A stretch of DNA of 64,000 bases, taken from the NCBI GenBank assembly GCA_002437245.1, contig DJOQ01000003.1, positions 6,482-70,481 on the forward strand, read 5' to 3'. The stretch is from Ruminococcaceae bacterium UBA6434. GTDB lineage: Bacteria; Bacillota; Clostridia; Oscillospirales; Acutalibacteraceae. A model generated the notes under the pieces. The model had not been told where the DNA came from and did not search any database. It saw only the letters and a list, made by a program, of their open reading frames with translations. A program made the translations under genes and the position numbers. Below are positions 60,287-64,000 of this stretch, one piece after another (the first letter of the stretch is position 1; every line of letters begins with the position of its first letter).

Positions 60287-61728
60287 TACTTATCTTTTCC
60301 TTCTGCCAATATACCTGCCACAACTTCACGTTCATCATAGTGTATTTTGCCGGTATTTAATATTTGATACGTCTCGTGACCTTTGCCGGCAAGAAGAACC
60401 ACATCTCCCTTTTTAGCCTCGGAAAGAGCATATCTTATTGCCTCGGTACGGTCGACAAGAACTTTGATTTTTGCTTTGCAGTTATGCATACCCTCTAAAA
60501 TATCGTCAACGATAAGCTTCGGGTCTTCGCTTCGCGGATTATCAGAGGTTACAACCGCAACGTCGGCAAGGTCGCCTACTATCTTACCCATTTTAGGGCG
60601 TTTGGTCTTGTCTCGGTCACCGCCGCAGCCGAATACGGCTATAATTCTGCCGTTTGTGGTTTCACGAACCGACGATATTACATTTTCGAGACCGTCCGGG
60701 GAATGTGCATAATCTATAAGAACGGTATAATCAGTATCTGTAGGAACTACCTCAACTCTGCCGGGCACACCCTTGCTCTTTTTGAGTGAAGCAAGGACGT
60801 CGGAAAAATCAAGTCCCGTAAGTATGGCGCAAATTGCGGCGCCCATTGTGTTATAAACGGTAAAGTGACCCGGTATACCCACGGTTGCTCTGCCGATTTT
60901 ATCGTTCCAGAGAAGTTCATACTGAACAGAGGAAGATGTGCAGACAACATTTTTTGCCACGAACTGCGCCTCGTTATTTTTAACCGAAAACGTCACGACC
61001 TTTATCGGGAGTCCGTCTACCATATAGTGTGCCGACTCGTCATCGATATTTATAACAGCCGTGTCCGCCATTTCAAACAGCTTGCGCTTGGCGTTTCGAT
61101 AGTTTTCAAATGTTTTGTGATAGTCAAGGTGATCCTGCGTGAGATTGGTAAACAATGCTATATCGAAATGACATCCGTCTACTCTGCCCTGCGCGAGCGC
61201 CTGCGACGAAACCTCCATAACGCAGTATTCACAGCCGCTGTCAACCATTTCCCTGAAAAGTCTTTGAAGATCCTTGCTGTCGGGAGTGGTGAGCGATGAC
61301 GGATATTCCCTGTCGCCGGTTACGTTTTTAACCGTGCCTATGAGCCCGGATTTTATTCCGAGATTATCAAAAATGCCTTTTAAAATAAAGGTTGTTGTGG
61401 TTTTTCCGTTTGTTCCAGTAATGCCGATAAGGTGAAGCTTTTTTGACGGATTACCGTAAAAATTGGCACATATGAGCGAATATGCGTCTCTTGTATTTTC
61501 AACGAGCACCTGATTATCGGCGCCGGTATCATATTCCGCCACTACCGCACGGGCGCCTTTTTCCACAGCTTCTTTGGCGGCGGTGTGACCGTCAAAATGA
61601 GCACCCTTGATGCACACAAAAAGGCAGCCTTCGCAAATCTTTTCGGTGTTATCGGTAATATCGGTAATTTCCACGTCTTTAAAATTGCTTTTTGTATCAA
61701 CGCCCTTTAAAAGCTCTGATAACAGCAT
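60286..61728 (-). CDS. murE: UDP-MurNAc-L-Ala-D-Glu--meso-diaminopimelate ligase
   Basis: A 480-residue Mur ligase adding the third stem-peptide residue. P-loop ITGTNGKTTTTFIL, LTQDHLDYHKTFENY and the C-terminal DNPRSEDP are present; the DNPR form of this last motif selects meso-diaminopimelate rather than lysine, so the wall is probably of the mDAP type. ATG 61728 follows AGGAGG by 9 nt. TAATG overlap with murF. Confidence 0.95.
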   Translation of the reverse strand: MLLSELLKGVDTKSNFKDVEITDITDNTEKICEGCLFVCIKGAHFDGHTAAKEAVEKGARAVVAEYDTGADNQVLVENTRDAYSLICANFYGNPSKKLHLIGITGTNGKTTTTFILKGIFDNLGIKSGLIGTVKNVTGDREYPSSLTTPDSKDLQRLFREMVDSGCEYCVMEVSSQALAQGRVDGCHFDIALFTNLTQDHLDYHKTFENYRNAKRKLFEMADTAVINIDDESAHYMVDGLPIKVVTFSVKNNEAQFVAKNVVCTSSSVQYELLWNDKIGRATVGIPGHFTVYNTMGAAICAILTGLDFSDVLASLKKSKGVPGRVEVVPTDTDYTVLIDYAHSPDGLENVISSVRETTNGRIIAVFGCGGDRDKTKRPKMGKIVGDLADVAVVTSDNPRSEDPKLIVDDILEGMHNCKAKIKVLVDRTEAIRYALSEAKKGDVVLLAGKGHETYQILNTGKIHYDEREVVAGILAEGKDK

Positions 61729-61759
61729 CGGTTTTTTCCTCCTGTTTTTTACTTTAATA

Positions 61760-63973
61760 TTATGCCGGACCGTCCTGTACGTTTACGGACGACTTGAAGT
61801 AGACTGTAATTACAGAGCCCTGCTCTGCCTCGGTACCCTCCGCAATACTCTGCTTATACGATACAAAATCGTTTGACGAAGAGTTACCTGCAACCTTTAT
61901 GTTAAAGCCGGCGTTTACTGCGGCTTTATTTGCGGCGCTGATTGACATATTGCAAAGGTTGGGAACGGTGGCAACAGCCTTTTGTGACGAAGAATCGGTA
62001 TATACCACTATTACTCCGCCCGACTTCATCTGCTGACCTGCCGCAGGCGTCTGTGAAATCACCTTGGAGCCTTCTCCGACAACCTTTACGGTATAACCGG
62101 AGGCTCTTGTCTTTGCGTCCTGAGGAGACAATCCGACAAGACTCGGAGCCACGGACGATACGTTTGCCATTTCTTTATCGTCATATCTCGGCTCAACATT
62201 TAAGTAAGTCAGCACTTTTTCGAGTATATCGCCGGCTATGGGCGCCGCAACGGCACCGCCGCCGTGAGCGCCTGTCGGCTCATCAATCGCCACAAGTATT
62301 GCTATTTGCGGATCATCGGCAGGTGCAAAGCCTGCAAAAGAGGCAATGTACGCTCCGTCGTGACCGATTTTTTCGGAAGTACCCGTTTTGCCTGCCACGT
62401 GATAGCCTGCAACATATGCGTTTTTACCTGTTCCCACGGATACGACCTGCTCCATCATATCAGATACTATGGAAGCGGTTTTTTCGGATATAACCTGTCT
62501 TTTTATTGTCGGCTCCGTCTTTTTTACGACATTGCCGTCGCCGTCAAGCATAGACGAAACAACATACGGCTGCATAAGCTTACCGCCGTTTGCTATCGCC
62601 GAAACCGCCGTTATAATCTGAATGGGCGTCACCTGGAAGGTCTGACCGAACGAGCTTGAAGACAGCTCCGAAATACCCATTTTATTGAGTGAGTGATATG
62701 TTACGTCGGCTACGGGAGTTGCCTCCGCAGGCAGGTCGATACCTGTTTTTTCGGTGAAGCCGAACGCTTCAAAATATTTGTAAAAATTATCTTTGCCGAG
62801 CTTTTGACCTATTGTTACAAAGAACGGGTTGCAGGAGTTCATAAGTCCCTGAGTCAAATTTTCTGTGCCGTGACCGCCCGGCTTCCAACACTTCTGATAG
62901 TTGTTTGCAACCTGAATACCGCCGGTGCAGGTATATGTTGTGTTAAGATCTACAACGCCCTCTTCAAGAGCCGCCGAAACGACTATTGTTTTAAATACGG
63001 AACCCGGCTCATACGTATCGCTTATATCACGGTTTCGCCACTGCGCGTAAAGAGCGTTTGTTGTCGCCTGCTTTTGTTCGTCGGGAGATGATATTGCGGC
63101 TATGCTCTCGGCAAGCGCTTTGTTTGAAATCTTGTTGGGAGAATTCAAATCAAAATCGGGCTTTGACGTCATACCGAGGATTGCGCCCGTTTTGACGTCC
63201 ATTATTATGCCGTAAGCGTATTTTGCGCCCGTGTCGGTGAGTGCCTGATCGAGCGACTGCTCAAGGTAATACTGAATTACCTCGTCTATAGTGAGCACAA
63301 GGCTATACCCCGCCTTTGCATCGTATGTAGTCTGATAGTCCGTGGACATAGAACCCTGACGGGCATTTTTAGCCGTTATTATTCTGCCGGCAGTACCTGT
63401 AAGCTCGTCGTTGTATTTAAGCTCAAGCCCGAGCCTGCCGGAATCGTCGGAATCCGTAAAACCTATTATTGTTGAGGCAAACGACGAATATGGATAATAT
63501 CTCTTGGTATCGGGATCAACACCGATAATCGAGGAGAGCTTATTTTCGGAAATAAATGTTTTAAGACGGTCTTTAACATCAGTCTCCACTTCACCGGCTA
63601 TTTTTTCATATCCGCTGCTTGTGCGCTCCGTCTTTTTGCGAACCGTCTCTTCGTCAACACCGAGTATGGCGCTAAGATTGGTAACCACAAGGTCGCGCTG
63701 TTCGTCGCTCGTTATCTTTGACGGATTTACGTAGACAAGCCATGCCGAGGCGCTCTTGGCGAGAGCTTTCATATTGGAGTCGTAAATCGTTCCGCGCTGA
63801 GCCGAAACCGTGGTATCGGAAAGCTGATTTTGTTCGGCTTTAAGCTTATATTCGTTGCCGTGAATAAGAGAAATATATGCGAGTGAGCCTACACATACAA
63901 GAAAAGCTGCGGCGATGAAGCACAGCACCGTAACAGCTCTTTTACCCATTCTCTTTGAAGGTCTGGTCTGCAT
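61760..63973 (-). CDS. spoVD: Class B penicillin-binding protein with PASTA domains (SpoVD/FtsI)
   Basis: A 737-residue transpeptidase. One N-terminal helix (about 13-32) anchors it; a dimerisation domain follows; the catalytic domain has SVFK (SxxK nucleophile) in YEPGSVFKTIV, SCN (SxN) in MNSCNPFFVTIG and KTG in AGKTGTSEKIG. Two PASTA repeats end the chain (SLVGLSPQDAKTRASG and NLCNMSISAANKAAVNAG). PASTA-bearing PBPs at this dcw position are SpoVD in spore formers, with FtsI-like roles in division; only one such gene is in the window. ATG 63973, GGAG 8 nt upstream. Confidence 0.93.
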   Translation of the reverse strand: MQTRPSKRMGKRAVTVLCFIAAAFLVCVGSLAYISLIHGNEYKLKAEQNQLSDTTVSAQRGTIYDSNMKALAKSASAWLVYVNPSKITSDEQRDLVVTNLSAILGVDEETVRKKTERTSSGYEKIAGEVETDVKDRLKTFISENKLSSIIGVDPDTKRYYPYSSFASTIIGFTDSDDSGRLGLELKYNDELTGTAGRIITAKNARQGSMSTDYQTTYDAKAGYSLVLTIDEVIQYYLEQSLDQALTDTGAKYAYGIIMDVKTGAILGMTSKPDFDLNSPNKISNKALAESIAAISSPDEQKQATTNALYAQWRNRDISDTYEPGSVFKTIVVSAALEEGVVDLNTTYTCTGGIQVANNYQKCWKPGGHGTENLTQGLMNSCNPFFVTIGQKLGKDNFYKYFEAFGFTEKTGIDLPAEATPVADVTYHSLNKMGISELSSSSFGQTFQVTPIQIITAVSAIANGGKLMQPYVVSSMLDGDGNVVKKTEPTIKRQVISEKTASIVSDMMEQVVSVGTGKNAYVAGYHVAGKTGTSEKIGHDGAYIASFAGFAPADDPQIAILVAIDEPTGAHGGGAVAAPIAGDILEKVLTYLNVEPRYDDKEMANVSSVAPSLVGLSPQDAKTRASGYTVKVVGEGSKVISQTPAAGQQMKSGGVIVVYTDSSSQKAVATVPNLCNMSISAANKAAVNAGFNIKVAGNSSSNDFVSYKQSIAEGTEAEQGSVITVYFKSSVNVQDGPA

Positions 63974-64000
63974 ATTTTTCTCCTCGTATAATAAAGTAGT

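Overview
ORGANISM. The window looks like a chromosomal segment of a spore-forming, anaerobic, low-to-moderate-GC Firmicute of class Clostridia, probably a gut Oscillospiraceae/Ruminococcaceae-type organism. The support is dipicolinate synthase (dpaA-dpaB), a PASTA-type SpoVD-like transpeptidase beside a dcw cluster, a MurE with the DNPR motif of meso-diaminopimelate wall chemistry, a tryptophan T-box, strong Shine-Dalgarno sequences, frequent TTG/GTG starts, and oxygen-sensitive enzymes such as a 4Fe-4S serine dehydratase and ferredoxin-domain reductases. No phage, transposon, rRNA or CRISPR array was seen. The species assignment is inference. LAYOUT. 1-3.8 kb: the 3' end of a MATE exporter, then a leftward trpXYZ-type tryptophan ABC importer. 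It sits behind a T-box with a UGG specifier and a second short leader ORF carrying two Trp codons. 3.9-11.2 kb: a five-gene oligopeptide ABC importer (oppBCDFA) and peptidase T. 11.2-16.8 kb: a PNPOx-fold protein, a DUF4186 protein, a second MATE exporter behind a candidate ribosome-dependent attenuator, a low-molecular-weight tyrosine phosphatase, an M28-like peptidase and an esterase. 16.8-24.1 kb: a seven-gene leftward operon that looks like heme/iron acquisition: a NEAT-like surface protein, an ECF importer (S, T and fused A subunits), a heterodimeric ABC exporter and a Cys-rich YgbA-like protein. Its promoter carries two GTTAGC-N4-GCTAAC palindromes. 24.2-25.2 kb: tRNA-Gln(CUG) and decayed or frameshifted small ORFs. 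25.3-34.5 kb: an HTH-fused L-serine dehydratase, a GT-C-like membrane protein, nicotinate phosphoribosyltransferase with pyrophosphatase, a CapA-like protein, deoC and htpG. 34.6-39.8 kb: a MerR-controlled redox operon (Fe-S flavoprotein, ECF S component, DUF1893/aldo-keto reductase fusion, MerR), then an EFR1-type ferredoxin and a cupin. 39.8-44.7 kb: a self-contained fructose PTS operon (fruK-fruA-ptsH-ptsI). 44.7-48.7 kb: two divergent GPH-family sugar transporters and a histidine phosphatase. 48.7-64 kb: cell-wall and sporulation genes: murC, the opposing dpaAB pair, then ftsZ, ftsQ, murA, murG, ftsW/spoVE, mraY, murF, murE and spoVD read leftward. HOW THE GENES WORK TOGETHER. The right third makes lipid-linked peptidoglycan precursor (MurA, C, E, F, MraY, MurG), polymerises and cross-links it (FtsW/SpoVE, SpoVD) and places the septum (FtsZ, FtsQ). 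murD and ftsA are absent from their usual places. The left two thirds is uptake and scavenging: tryptophan, peptides (cleaved by PepT), heme or iron, nicotinate, fructose and other sugars. The strongest second-look items are the double tryptophan-sensing leader, the MATE leader attenuator, the palindrome-controlled NEAT/ECF operon, the HTH-serine dehydratase and DUF1893-AKR fusions, and a 146-nt out-of-frame overlap of murA and ftsQ.
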